Shown: positions 48,989-59,921, counted from the first letter of the stretch. The stretch: DNA of 64,000 nucleotides from Epiperipatus broadwayi (GCA_028023455.1 JAQFVV010012497.1:4278001-4342000), one strand, 5' to 3'. Notes: generated by a model not told the origin, from the sequence alone. Numbers and translations are program-made.

Positions 48989-50563
48989 TTATAATACTAC
49001 CCGCTATATTTTATATCGCCATTGTACGCTTCTACCCGTAGCTTCGAGTGAGGATATTTGTGAGCATGGTCTGATTCCATCTCACGCGCCAATCTTACAC
49101 ATGGATAAGAATTATCTCATTGAAAACGTAAATAAGGGTTCGGGTATATATATATATACCTCTATTTATGGTAGCACATCCGTACCAGCTCAATCTCAGG
49201 GTTTGGGGACTATAGTCTAACTAGAGAACAAAGCTAAACACTACCCAACTAAGTCTTATGTGTCTATCTATTTTGTCCGATAATTTATCCGTTATAAATC
49301 TAATAACCCAACCCGAATGGTATCATACAATTTACTCTATTTATTACCATACTTAATACCGATAAAATCTCATTTATCCACGCATATAAATATATCAATA
49401 TTCAAGCGCACAGCCCATTTACCCTGATACACACATATATAATTCATATACGCATCAAAATAGTGCAATTATACATCAGAGCTGTTTATTTAAAGTTGTT
49501 ATTTTATTTAATTTAAAAGAGATTTATTATAGGAATTAATATTGAGGTAACACTAGTTTCTTTACCAAGACGCATTCATTGAACATATATTTAGTGTAAA
49601 CGTCAATTACCTTAAGTACCGTCGACCGTTCACACGGTCAAAGACAAGTCCGCATTTATAATTCTCCACGAATACTGGTCTGGTTGATATAACGGATGGC
49701 AAGGATTTCCAATATGGTATATCGAATAGCTTATTCCGGAGGTGGAGTAGATGATTCACTCACTTTATGAAAGGGTCCCATTTCATAGATCTTTCGTCGC
49801 CATTACACTTGATGAACAAGAACTCTTTTGTATAGCGAAGTTCATAGGTCCACTTCAGATGGGTTCCACGACAACTGTCCACTGGATCGGTTAACGAAAC
49901 TAGCGCTATTGAATTACCCCGACATTTTGGGTGGGAAATATTAATAAACTTCTTAAGAAAAATTTTATACGTCCCCACACTCCGTAGTCCAAGCCGCGTT
50001 TTTTTTCTTTTTTCCTTTTTTTCCGCTCTCGAGCCCACAAAAAGTTCTTTTGTTTTCACTCTTTAACTTTGTAAAATTTTCTTCCAATATCCCTACGCCA
50101 CTGTCCCGTTCTTCTATTGTTTTCCAAAGATACCCACCTGACCCGTTTTCGGACTTCTTGATGCCAGTTATTACTAAACCGCCTACAGCAACTGATTTAT
50201 TTCTATTTCTATCTTCATATGTTCAAAAGATTAATTAGCAAAAGAAAACATGTGTTACCGACAATATTATCAACCAGACTTAAAGAAAAATTTTAACGGA
50301 TAAAATTTATACGAATAATCAATTACAACTTATACAGCTCCGTATATAATTGCTTGTAACCATCACCGTTAATACATACACACATTTTATACTCACATAT
50401 ACAAATATATTTATATAAGCATACCCACCTAACATTCACACTCTTTGTAACAGGGTTCGAATGACTATTTACATATATATCTTTTCGTATATAGTCGCTC
50501 AACATTAACCCTCGCAATTAGTAATATATTACATACGCTTGTATTCGAACCCCGTTTGTTACA
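48989..50563 (-). repeat. LTR (3' copy of the antisense element)
   Basis: 1575 bp. Compared with the other LTR I count about 15 substitutions plus two small length differences (a TA-repeat and a one-base A), roughly 1% divergence. On the minus strand it begins TGTAACAAAC; the other end reads GTATTATAA rather than the usual CA. Confidence 0.9.
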
Positions 50564-50572
50564 TACCCCCCT
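50564..50572 (-). other. Polypurine tract
   Basis: AGGGGGGTA on the minus strand directly precedes the 3' LTR (TGTAAC…), as expected for plus-strand priming. Confidence 0.7.
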
Positions 50573-50733
50573 GGTGCGATAGCCTTCAAATACCTTCTGT
50601 GTATTTGAACGGCTTCTTAAACGACTTTTCCTTATCCTTTGTTCCCCTCGGTACCACCTTTCTGTTTCGGTGACCACGGTCCCTTTTCTTGGACGAACTT
50701 TGGCTTATCTGGCGGACGTCGAGCTTCCGGTTC

Positions 50734-51693
50734 TTATTGCCATCTCGGTCTGTGACTATCATCACCACCTTTTCTATGCATGGCATCCCCGCTGGTGTGT
50801 CCTTCTTCCATCCCAAATTTAATATTTGGCATATCTTTAACTTCCTTCCCTCGCTCCAACGGTGTGTTATGGTCATATATACTCATATCCAGAGCATTAA
50901 GCAGCTCTGCCACTTCTCCGATGGATGCCTTCCTCACCCCCAACATCATTCTTTCCACATTCATAGGCATATTGTGCCTTACAATTCGAATGATGTGGCT
51001 TTCAGATAGGTGACACGCGTCCAGTGTCCTTAGTCTCGCCACTTGGCGATGAAAAAATTGAGAGAAATTTTCTTCCTTTCCTTCCTCATATTTCTCTCGC
51101 ATCACTTGGTACTGCACGAGTTCCTGGCGGTCTTCCGACCAGAAAGTCTCTCGTATCTTCTTCTGGTACTCCTCGAAGGTTGTGGGCTGTTGGGACAATG
51201 AGTCCCACCACTCTTGGGCATTCCCACTTAGATGGCTGTACGCTACCACCAATTTACCTTCTTCTGGCATGGGATTCATGCCAAAGTATCTTCGTAGGCT
51301 TTGTAGATGTTCCACGGGAGCTTCCCCCATTTGGCCTTCAAACTGTCGTATCTTTAAAAAATGGTTCACGTGGGTGTGTACTGCCACACCCCTACATTTA
51401 CCCATATGCTCCGGTCTTTCCGTCTCACTAGACTTCAGCCCCTGTTTTATATTCTTCTCTCCTTCATCTAAACTTCCTTTTACTTCTTTATCGTCAGACT
51501 TCTCCATCCTTTCCTTGCTTTCTATCCCTAGTCTCCGTTCTATCTCCTGAAATCTCCATTCGAACCTCTCGTCCATTTCCTGAAATCGGAGTTCTAGACC
51601 TTCTAATCTTTCTAAAATCCTCTCCAATACATTTACTTCCTTCTCTTCCGTCGCCTTCTGCTTTTCCCCATTCTGTTTATTTTTTGGCTTCAT
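50734..51693 (-). CDS. Retrotransposon Gag protein
   Basis: An intact 319-residue frame from ATG at 51693. A charged N-terminus with a predicted coiled coil (about residues 24-56: VLERILERLEGLELRFQEM and RFEWRFQEIERRLG) is followed by a linker. The Retrotrans_gag-type domain (about residues 115-230) contains LKIRQFEGQ, LSGNAQEWWDSL, FEEYQKKIRETFW, and ENFSQFFHRQVARLR. This matches the capsid-like domain of Ty3/gypsy-type Gag. No CCHC zinc knuckle is present. A basic tail in another frame follows the stop, which could mean a lost C-terminus. With no pol in the element, particle maturation and reverse transcription would have to come from elsewhere. Confidence 0.85.
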   Translation of the reverse strand: MKPKNKQNGEKQKATEEKEVNVLERILERLEGLELRFQEMDERFEWRFQEIERRLGIESKERMEKSDDKEVKGSLDEGEKNIKQGLKSSETERPEHMGKCRGVAVHTHVNHFLKIRQFEGQMGEAPVEHLQSLRRYFGMNPMPEEGKLVVAYSHLSGNAQEWWDSLSQQPTTFEEYQKKIRETFWSEDRQELVQYQVMREKYEEGKEENFSQFFHRQVARLRTLDACHLSESHIIRIVRHNMPMNVERMMLGVRKASIGEVAELLNALDMSIYDHNTPLERGKEVKDMPNIKFGMEEGHTSGDAMHRKGGDDSHRPRWQ

Positions 51694-52154
51694 TTTCTCT
51701 CTATTACTATTTTAATTACGTGCCAGGTTCGTCACCCCGGTTTCCAGTGGTCCACTGCATGACCCACCCGATAGACCTTTGCCCCTCCTTATTATCATAT
51801 TGAACGATATTGTTTTATAATATCCCAATGTTAGATAAATTCTTCAACCTCGCTTTATAAACTATGACTTTATATATATACACAGGACATACCTCAACGC
51901 TATTTTCCCCCTTGACCACTCGAGAACTTTTCTATCCGTATATTCACACCGCCAAATATGCCCATCTACTATATTACCAATATGTATTCAAACTCTTTCT
52001 GATTTATAACAAACTATCGCTTTTATTTTTCCCTTTTCTCTTTTTTTTTTTTTTTTAAAAAAAAAAAATCTCCAACTCTCGTTTGTACGCTCTTTTTACG
52101 TTACGTTAGGATGCCCTTTTAAATGCCCGTTCTCTAACATTCGCAGCCCCGTTA
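51694..52154 (-). other. 5' leader of the LTR element
   Basis: Untranslated leader between the primer-binding site and gag, with a poly-T then poly-A run near 52034-52070. It would contain any packaging signal; none can be identified by eye. Confidence 0.5.
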
Positions 52155-52166
52155 GTTGGGACGCCA
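52155..52166 (-). other. Primer-binding site
   Basis: The minus-strand sequence TGGCGTCCCAAC directly follows the 5' LTR, the usual place and TGG start of a tRNA primer-binding site. I cannot say which tRNA. Confidence 0.65.
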
Positions 52167-53736
52167 TTATAATACTACCCGTTATATTTTATATCGCCAT
52201 TGTACGCTTCTACCCGTAGCTTCGAGTGAGGATATTTGTGAGCATGGTCTGATTCCATCTCACGCGCCAATCTTACACATGGATAAGAATTATCTCATCG
52301 AAAACGTAAATAAGGGTTCGGGTATATATATACCTCTATTTATGGTAGCGCATCCGTACCAGCTCAATCTCAGGGTTTGGGGACTATAGTCTAACTAGAG
52401 AACAAAGCTAAACACTACCCAACTAAGTCTTATGTGTCTATCTATTCTGTCCGATAATTTATCCGTTATAAATCTAATAACCCAACCCGAATGTTATCAT
52501 ACAATTTACTCTATTTATTACCATACTTAATACCGATAAAATCTCATTTATCCACGCATATAAATATATCAATATTCAAGCGCACAGCCCATTTACCCTG
52601 ATACACACATATATAATTCATATACGCATCAAAATAGTGCAATTATACATCAGAGCTGTTTATTTAAAGTTGTTATTTTATTTAATTTAAAAGAGATTTA
52701 TTATAGCAATTAATATTGAGGTAACACTAGTTTCTTTACCAAGACGCATTCATTGAACATATATTTAGTGTAAACGTCAATTACCTTAAGTACCGTCGAC
52801 CGTTCACACGGTCAAAGACAAGTCCGCATTTATAATTCTCCACGAATACTGGTCTGGTTGATATAACGGATGGCAAGGATTTCCAATATGGTATATCGAA
52901 TAGCTTATTCTGGAGGTGGAGTAGATGATTCACTCACTTTATGAAAGGGTCCCATTTCATAGATCTTTCATCGCCATTACACTTGATGAACAAGAACTCT
53001 TTTGTATAGCGAAGTTCGTAGGTCCACTTCAGATGGGTTCCACGACAACTGTCCACTGGATCGGTTAACGAAACTAGCGCTATTGAATTACCCCGACATT
53101 TTGGGTGAGAAATATTAATAAACTTCTTAAGAAAATTTTATACGTCCACACACTCCGTAGTCCAAGCCGCGTTTTTTTTCTTTTTTCCTTTTTTTCCGCT
53201 CTCGAGCCCACAAAAAGTTCTTTTGTTTTCACTCTTTAACTTTGTAAAATTTTCTTCCAATATCCCTACGCCACTGTCCCGTTCTTCTATTGTTTTCCAA
53301 AGATACCCACCTGACCCGTTTTCGGACTTCTTGACGCCAGTTATTACTAAACCGCCTACAGCAACTGATTTATTTCTATTTCTATCTTCATATGTTCAAA
53401 AGATTAATTAGCAAAAGAAAACACGTGTTACCGACAATATTATCAACCAGACTTAAAGAAAAATTTTAACGGATAAAATATATACGAATAATCAATTACA
53501 ACTTATACAGCTCCGTATATAATTGCTTGTAACCATCACCGTTAATACATACACACATTTTATACTCACATATACAAATATATTTATATAAGCATACCCA
53601 CCTAACATTCACACTCTTTGTAACAGGGTTCGAATGACTATTTACATATATATCTTTTCGTATATAGTCGCTCAACATTAACACTCGCAATTAGTAATAT
53701 ATTACATACGCTTGTATTCGAACCCCGTTTGTTACA
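52167..53736 (-). repeat. LTR (5' copy of the antisense element)
   Basis: 1570 bp, nearly identical to 48989-50563. Being upstream of gag on the minus strand, it would act as the promoter copy. Confidence 0.9.
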
Positions 53737-53741
53737 ATATA

Positions 53742-54410
53742 TATATTTTTATTTGACAAAAACTTCTCTATTTACATATAATTTTTAATATATAAAAAAA
53801 TTATCTTATTAGATTCATTTTGTAAAAATATGGCAAATGTTTTTAAATCAAATATTGTATCAAAATTGAATTGGAATCAAATTAACTAAGTTTAATAGTA
53901 TTTTCCTTTAAAAATAGATTAAAACAGGCAAAACTCACTATACGTATTGCCAATCACAGCAAGCTAGAGTAATCAATGGATGCCAGAAGGCTTGTGCATA
54001 GTGCCTACTCATCCAATATCCCCAGACTAGCTTCTGGCTTGTGATGATCATGTGATGTTTATTGGCTTAAAAGTAGATTACTGAATGTTTTCATTATATT
54101 AAGTATTCTTTTTTCATCTTATATGCATTGATTAATTTTATAAAACAAATAAATCCTCCTTTTTTCAATTATTTTAACAATACTATATTTTATTTTTACT
54201 TAATCAATCAACATAAAAATAAAATATAGCATTGTTAAAGTGAGTAAAGAAAAGAAAAGGATTTACTTATTTGTTTTTACTGTACTATAACAAATTTGAG
54301 TAAATATATTTTGTTTATATAATGCATTTTATTTAATTGAAATCTGTACTTAATTTATTTACAAGTGATGTGCTTATCTATATGAAAAGGTAAATAAAAC
54401 ATTTTTATAG
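53742..54410. other. Intron 3 end
   Basis: AT-rich. A short inverted pair lies near 54180 and 54220 (AATACTATATTTTATTTTTA and AAAATAAAATATAGCATT). It ends in the exon D acceptor. Confidence 0.45.
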
Positions 54411-54572
54411 CATGCTCATCCCTATGTATCTGCAATGATTAACAATGGTTCTCTTCATTATGATCATGATCGTGATGGCACGCATACAGAATTAGCTGGT
54501 TGTGAAGCAAAACTTAGAGCTTTAGAGCATGATACTCATATTGCTATTCGTTACTCTGATGATACCCTTTCA
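54411..54572 (+). CDS. LMAN2: LMAN2/VIP36-like lectin, internal exon D
   Basis: Fourth visible exon, exactly 54 codons, phase 0 at both ends. It contains HPYVSAMINNGSLHYDHDRD, then TELAGCEAKLR and IAIRYSDDTLS. The NNGSLxYDHxxDG block is diagnostic of LMAN2/LMAN2L; its His and Asp are the mannose and calcium ligands in VIP36. The conserved Cys of the family's C-terminal disulphide is present in AGC. The acceptor is TTTATAG before 54411 and the donor GTAAGT after 54572. The next expected segment (LTVMxD…EWxxC, GYYFGxS) was not found in the remaining 9.4 kb, so the next exon probably lies beyond the window. Confidence 0.94.
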
Positions 54573-54888
54573 GTAAGTATTATTTATAATTTGTACAATT
54601 ATTTAATAGAGATTTTTATAATGAATCAGAATTCTTATGGTAGACACCAATAAATAGACACAATAATATATAATAAAACAAAACATTGGAATTAATTCTA
54701 TATATTTCAATGTACTAATATATAAAGAAATAACAGCTATAGCTACCTTATGTCATGACTGTTATTTCCAGTAGTATTTAGAGAAATGTTACTGAAGATG
54801 GAAGACATGCCATAAACTAGCTACAACTTTTATTTTATTTATATATAGGTATAATGAAATTTGACAAATTCTAGTGTTTTTTATTTTA

Positions 54889-55094
54889 TATGTATAATAT
54901 ATAATTGTTAATTAGAGAAGATATTAATTAATGGGCTACGTAATACTAGCTTATTTGAATATTTGTATTTGCATATTTTATTATACATTTTATGAAGGCT
55001 ATGAATATGAGGCATGGATCCTCGAAAACGTTAAGCCGATAAACTTTAATACTAATTAATATCTTCTCTAATTAACAATTATATATTTTACATA
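54889..55094. mobile_element. Inverted-repeat element with hammerhead-like centre
   Basis: Arms of about 43 bp (54889-54932 and 55053-55094) are inverted copies containing TTGTTAATTAGAGAAGATAT. The centre holds GAATAT, then GAGG, a loop, CCTC and GAAAACGTTAAG at 55003-55033, resembling the hairpin plus GAAAC motif of the Penelope-like loci. No coding sequence. It may be a short Penelope-derived or non-autonomous element. Confidence 0.6.
55003..55040 (+). ncRNA. Hairpin plus GAAA motif, fourth locus
   Basis: GAGG…CCTC stem, then GAAAACGTTAAGCC. The stem is short (four pairs) and there is one extra A relative to the other motifs, so this is the weakest member. Confidence 0.3.
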
Positions 55095-55687
55095 TAGTGA
55101 GAAGTAAAGCTATATTTATATGTATGTAATAAAAATGTAGTATAAATGCCTAAACCTACTTTTGACACATTATATAAATACATATTAACCTATCACTTAT
55201 TTAGATTTGCACACTTATACGTATAACACAGTTGTAGTTATTTATATAAGCCTGAATTGCTATCTAGGAGTTTTAAACATATATTAGTAATGTAAGGATT
55301 TCATTGTTTTATAATGTGGCTATAAGTATTAGAGTTTAATATATTGGACCTAAAGTAAGACAATTTAAAACAAATTACCACTAATATTGAAAAAATATTA
55401 ATTTGATATAGGGTGCAACTATGTAAATACCTAAACCTGCTTTTGGCATAAAATGTATATAGATACAACAAGGCTGTATTTATTTATATGAATTTGAATT
55501 GTGATATGGTAGCTTTAAACATTTGTCATAAATAATAACTGAAATTTGATTCAAAATATCATTATAAAGAACAATAGCCTTTAAATACTTTTCTATACAT
55601 TAATACAATGCAATTTCTGTTTCATTAAACTCGTGAATCTGATATTTTTTTAGCCTTCTTCCTCAGAGCTTATAACATGATGAACTA

Positions 55688-55830
55688 AAATATATTTTTT
55701 TAATTAAGAAGATTATAATTTTTGAGGAACATTTGAATAGTTAAAATTGTGAGCTTGATTATAGAATATAATTTAAAAAGAAACTGTTATATTAATTGCA
55801 TATTGTTATGAGATGATGATTATTATCATC
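55688..55830. repeat. Copy of a repeat also seen at 58836-58940
   Basis: Sequence TTTTTTTAATTAAGAAGATT through GAGCTTGATTATAGAATATA matches 58836-58940 in direct orientation with moderate divergence. The two copies bracket the large palindrome at 57189-58822. Confidence 0.6.
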
Positions 55831-56009
55831 ACTATTTTTAGAAAAGTACATTATATGTTTAGGTCTAGGTTTAGATGTTTAGTGTTTTTGGAATTATAAT
55901 GAATTAGAGCCAGAGATGTAAAATGATGTGCTATATGCATTGATTGGCTGTTATTTCTCTGATTTACCATATTATAATATTGATAAAACACAAAATATAA
56001 ATCAAACAG

Positions 56010-56077
56010 AAAAAGGGGCATATTCAAGATTGCTAGGAATGACAAAGCAAAAAAGGGATATATTCAAGGTTGCTAGA
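56010..56077. repeat. Two-copy 40-bp tandem repeat
   Basis: CATATTCAAGATTGCTAG and TATATTCAAGGTTGCTAG, each after an A-run and GGG, about 40 bp apart. Confidence 0.65.
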
Positions 56078-56216
56078 AGTCTTATATGCTTAACGACCTT
56101 GTATTAAAATGCTTAGAGTGCTTATACCATTATCTAAGATTCATTGCAAATTATTCCAGGTTAGTTTAATGTCTCATTTTATACCAAAAATATTTGGTAA
56201 TGCATAAAAAAGTGAG

Positions 56217-56278
56217 TAATGTATTTATTATTAATATTGGTTTTTGGTAATGTATTTATTATTAATATTGTTTTTTGG
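56217..56278. repeat. Two-copy 31-bp tandem repeat
   Basis: TAATGTATTTATTATTAATA followed by TTG(G/T)TTTTTGG occurs at 56217-56247 and 56248-56278, with one difference. Confidence 0.85.
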
Positions 56279-57188
56279 ATTTGTTTCCATAATAAGACTG
56301 GATTTAAATTCCAGATGAGCAGTAAGAATTACAAAGAGCAATCATATATTTTTACAGAGAATAAAAGATATATCTCTTGATATATATGTCATTAATGAGA
56401 CATTAAACACTGGATAGATATACTCTTTCAAAGTTTTGAATTTTTTATATTCTTTTTGTTTGCTTAAATGAATGTGTTTATAAATTTCTGTTGTTCAGTA
56501 ATCAAGAAAAAAATCTTTAAGAAATGTTATTTAATTAAAAGAAAGTTTAATTAAAGTATTGTATAAGATAATTCACATAAAAGCTTATTAATTTGATTGA
56601 TAAAATGTAATAAGTTTAAGTTTAGATGGCAATATTAATTAAATCAAAATGCCAGACAATCTATACATCAGCTGATGAATAATGTTTTAGAGTGAAAGTA
56701 TTGCTGGGCAGAATAAATTGTGCAGTTCGATAATTATGAAGAAAAGAAATGACAAGGAGAAAAATGAATGCTTGCTACTAAGACTTAAAAAGGCTGTTTG
56801 ACATTGGAGCACAGTCTTAATTTGATCATGCTCAATAATATTCTTCTGTACCTCCTGCTATATGCTAAAATATTCATAAGTGGCTGCCCAGCTGTTGCTT
56901 ACATGTAACTAAAAGAAAGCCATATTGAATGCTTTAGCTCTACTTAAAATGTGTACTATCCTCTGACTTTATATTCTACTATTTGCTGAGATATTGCTAG
57001 GGAATATAATGACACACCTATATAAGGAATATTCTATATTTTAAATGAAATATCAAAAACTCTGCTTTCAGTCAAAGAAAATTTTGAAGTCAAATACATT
57101 ATGGGCTCAATAAATATCTGTAAGCCTATAGAGTACCACAAAATTCATGATAAAATATGTAAATAAATGAATTATACAATTGTGACTA
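56279..57188. other. Intron 4 stretch without recognisable content
   Basis: AT-rich sequence between short tandem repeats and the large inverted repeat. Nothing recognised. Confidence 0.4.
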
Positions 57189-58822
57189 ATATTTATTTTT
57201 GTTATTATTTATTATGAATCAGTATATATTTCAGATGTTTTATTCATTTGTCAATTTGTTCAATTACATTTTTTTTATGTGCATATATTTTATAAGGAGG
57301 AAATGCTAATTCATGTATGTGTAATTTTATGATTTTCATTATTATTACTGTTACCTTGTTTCTTTTTATTTATTAGTTATTAAATAATTTTTTTTTTATT
57401 AAGATAATAAAAGCATCTAGTTATTTGCTATTTCGGTTCTCTGTCTCATTTCACAATTGGTTTGATATTCAAATATATCGTCAGCATTATCTGGACTGTG
57501 GATGAGTCCATTATCTAAACTACTATTACTGGAATGTTATATGGGATATTGTTGAATTGTAGAACTAAGATCTGTCTTGGTTGAATTATATTCATTGGTA
57601 GCTCTTCTAAGAAGGAAATTGTGCCTTGAGATCCTGGTTATTGGCATGAGTCTCTAAATTAAGCTATCAGTATGGAGCAATCTTGAAACTGACCCATTAG
57701 AAAGATAGTTGACAGAAAATGATGTGTCTGAAGTGAACTTATAAAGGGAATAGACTCTTGTTTGATCATCATCATCAATTTTAAATGTTGCATTTGGGAA
57801 ATACTAATAAGAAATGAGTTTATTCAATCTTGGTAGTTCCTTTAATACATATGGCACATTAACAAAGAGTGTAAAAGCTATTTCCCATTACATAGGCAAT
57901 ATTTAGTCAAATATAAAAATTAATAATATTTAAACTCTTCCATATGCACCTATTTCTTTTTTAATTATATATTCTTAATATAATAGTATTAATTTGACTC
58001 CTTACCAGCAAAGACTTGAGCTTAGTTGCAAACCTAAAATGAGCAAATACTTATTTTTAAGCCTGCAGTTCAATATAAAAAGTTGACATTCATTTAACAT
58101 TATTTGGGTATGATTTAAATGGGTTCCAACTGTGTTAGGTGCAATATATGTACCAGTTATCTCAAGTAAATTGTTTTATTCAGGCCACAGTTGGATAGCC
58201 ATTATGTCATGGGAAGTAGATTTTACACTCTTTGTTAATGTACCATATATATCAAAGGAAAACTACCAAGATTAATTGAATAATCTCATTTATTATTGGT
58301 ATTTTCCAAATGACCACATTTAGGATTGATGATGATGATCCCAATCATCATTATTTTCTGTCAATTATCTTTCTGATCAGATCAGTCTCAAGATTGCTTC
58401 ATACTGGTAGTTTAATTTAGAGATTCCTGGCAATAGCCAGGACCTCAAAGCACTACCAATGAACATAACAATCAAGCCTGATTTCAAATTTGCAATCCTA
58501 ACAATATTCCAGATAATTTTCTAATAATAGTTCAGTTTAGAGAATAGATTCATAGTCAAGATAATAACAATATATTTGAATGTCAAACCAATTTGTTGAC
58601 CGAGACAGAGAACTAAAATAGCAAATGATTAAATGTTTTTATTATCTTAATAAAAAATAATAATTTAAGAACTAATAAAGAAAAAGAAACAAGGAAATAA
58701 TAATAAAAATCATAAAATTACACATGCATGGATTAGCATTTCTTCTCTTTGAAATGCATGCACATAAAAAAATAATGTAAATTATTATACAATAAATAAT
58801 TATAAAAACAAATATTAATTTC
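57189..58822. repeat. Large diverged palindrome (about 0.65-kb arms)
   Basis: Left arm about 57189-57897 and right arm about 58198-58822 are inverted copies around a 300-bp spacer. Anchor words include TAATTTTATGATTTT (57325) against AAAATCATAAAATTA (58707), GTTCTCTGTCTC (57437) against GAGACAGAGAAC (58603), and TTAACAAAGAGTGTAAA (57858) against TTTACACTCTTTGTTAA (58223). Divergence is clearly higher than in the Penelope palindromes. No coding similarity, no clear target-site duplication. Probably an old foldback or two opposed copies of one repeat. Confidence 0.75.
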
Positions 58823-58835
58823 ATTTATTAAAATA

Positions 58836-58940
58836 AATTTTTTAATTCAGAAGATTGTAATCTCTAAGGAATATCTGAATAGCTCAAACTGTAAGCTTGA
58901 TTAAAGAATATAATTAAAAAACATTACTTTATATTATGCG
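58836..58940. repeat. Direct repeat partner of 55688-55830
   Basis: TTTTTTAATTCAGAAGATTG through AGCTTGATTAAAGAATATAA. It sits directly outside the right arm of the large palindrome. Confidence 0.6.
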
Positions 58941-59414
58941 CATATGGAAGTGTTTAAATATTATTATTATTTATTTTTTTATTGTCAAACATCATTATGG
59001 GTTAATTTCATAGTCTTTTGTGTATTGTAATGAGTTACTTTATATTTAGATATTACTTTGTTTTGAATGTAAGAAGTCATTGTTTGGTGATGGTGCTCAA
59101 GTGCTACTACACAATGAGGAACTGTTAGTAACTTATTTCAAACAATGGTTGTGGTAGAGCTGGATGGTGATTGTTATGATTCATAGAACTAAAGCTCAGA
59201 ATCTGTCACTCTTTGCTGCATCAAATGTGTGATTTAATGCAAATAATTGACTCTCTTAATTGATTTTAATGTAATAATAATTATTAAAGTTTGGTGTGTT
59301 TACTGGATGAATTTTTTAAAATGGCAATCAAATTGTAATTTTTGTGTGATTTAAGTATGCACAGTAGTTAAGTTTTATTTATTAGATAGCATGTCAGAAA
59401 CATTTTTTCAATTT

Positions 59415-59921
59415 ATATAAGAGGGGTGAGCAAATAGCAGCCCAAGGGCCACATGTGGCCCTCTAAGAGTTTTTATGTGGCCTGCCAAGACAATCAGAAA
59501 AATCCGCCTTGAAGTGAGATTTTCTTTCCATATATGACTGAAGATTCATCTCTTATTTTCCACTAGGATGGCCACATCAATGCACGTGCAGTGTAGATAC
59601 GATGTGCAGTGCTTTGCCAGTTAATCTGGTTAATTTTAGTTTTGTCTTTGCATTACCAAATATATACATTTCCAACTTTAGTGAAACCATGAACCCTCCA
59701 AAAAAATCTAAAATAGTTAATGAATGTCGTGTGTTTAATGAAGAATGGACAAACAAATATTTCTTTGGTAATACAGGGAATAAAGCAGTGTGTTTATTGT
59801 GTCATGGAAAAAAGATACGGCCCTCCGTTAACCTTCGCTTCCACAAAGTGGCCCCCGATGCGGCCCTTCGCCAAGCTCTGCGGCCCTCGAGCCAAAACAA
59901 TTGCCCACCCCTGATATAAGA
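59415..59921 (+). mobile_element. Small hAT element with 8-bp target duplication
   Basis: The 8-bp repeat ATATAAGA lies at 59415-59422 and 59914-59921. The ends are GGGGTGAGCAAATAGCAGCC on the left and GGGCAATTGTTTTGGC-type (inverse) ending CACCCCTG on the right. These match the hAT terminal pattern CAGGGGTG, with the first CA missing on the left. Subterminal GGCC-rich repeats (CCACATGTGGCCC, GCGGCCC) are typical. At 491 bp it is an internally deleted derivative carrying the start of a transposase-like frame. Confidence 0.82.
59689..59818 (+). pseudogene. hAT transposase N-terminal fragment
   Basis: From ATG at 59689 the frame reads MNPPKKSKIVNE, then CRVFNEEWTNKYFFGNTGNK, then AVCLLCHGKK. 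This fits the N-terminus of hAT-like transposases of the GTF2IRD2/EPM2AIP1/ZBED5-like group (pattern RxFxxxWxxxYFF…KPVCLIC). The two Cys of the CxxC half-site are there, but the His half and the whole catalytic RNase H-like domain are missing. The frame runs into the right subterminal repeat. The upstream open part (from 59602) has no similarity. Confidence 0.72.

Larger units (their letters stand above)
48984..53741 (-). mobile_element. Young gag-only LTR retrotransposon
   Basis: A 4.75-kb element inserted antisense in intron 3. Two long terminal direct repeats (48989-50563 and 52167-53736) flank a 1.6-kb internal region. A 5-bp direct repeat ATATA at 48984-48988 and 53737-53741 is the likely target-site duplication, though the flank is AT-rich. 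On the minus strand the LTR begins TGTAACAAAC. A primer-binding-site-like TGGCGTCCCAAC lies immediately after the 5' LTR, and a purine tract AGGGGGGTA immediately before the 3' LTR. The internal region holds one intact gag and no protease, RT, RNase H or integrase. Composition is visibly richer in G+C than the surrounding intron. Confidence 0.9.

Noticed and set aside
48960-49220. 86-codon frame at the left LTR, repeated at 52156
   Set aside because: It lies in the LTR, opposite to the element's sense strand, and the two copies differ by length changes in a TA repeat. Not a gene.
50780-51550. Open frames of 77-135 codons on the plus strand within the LTR element
   Set aside because: They are shadows of the intact minus-strand gag, with unnatural composition and no family motif.
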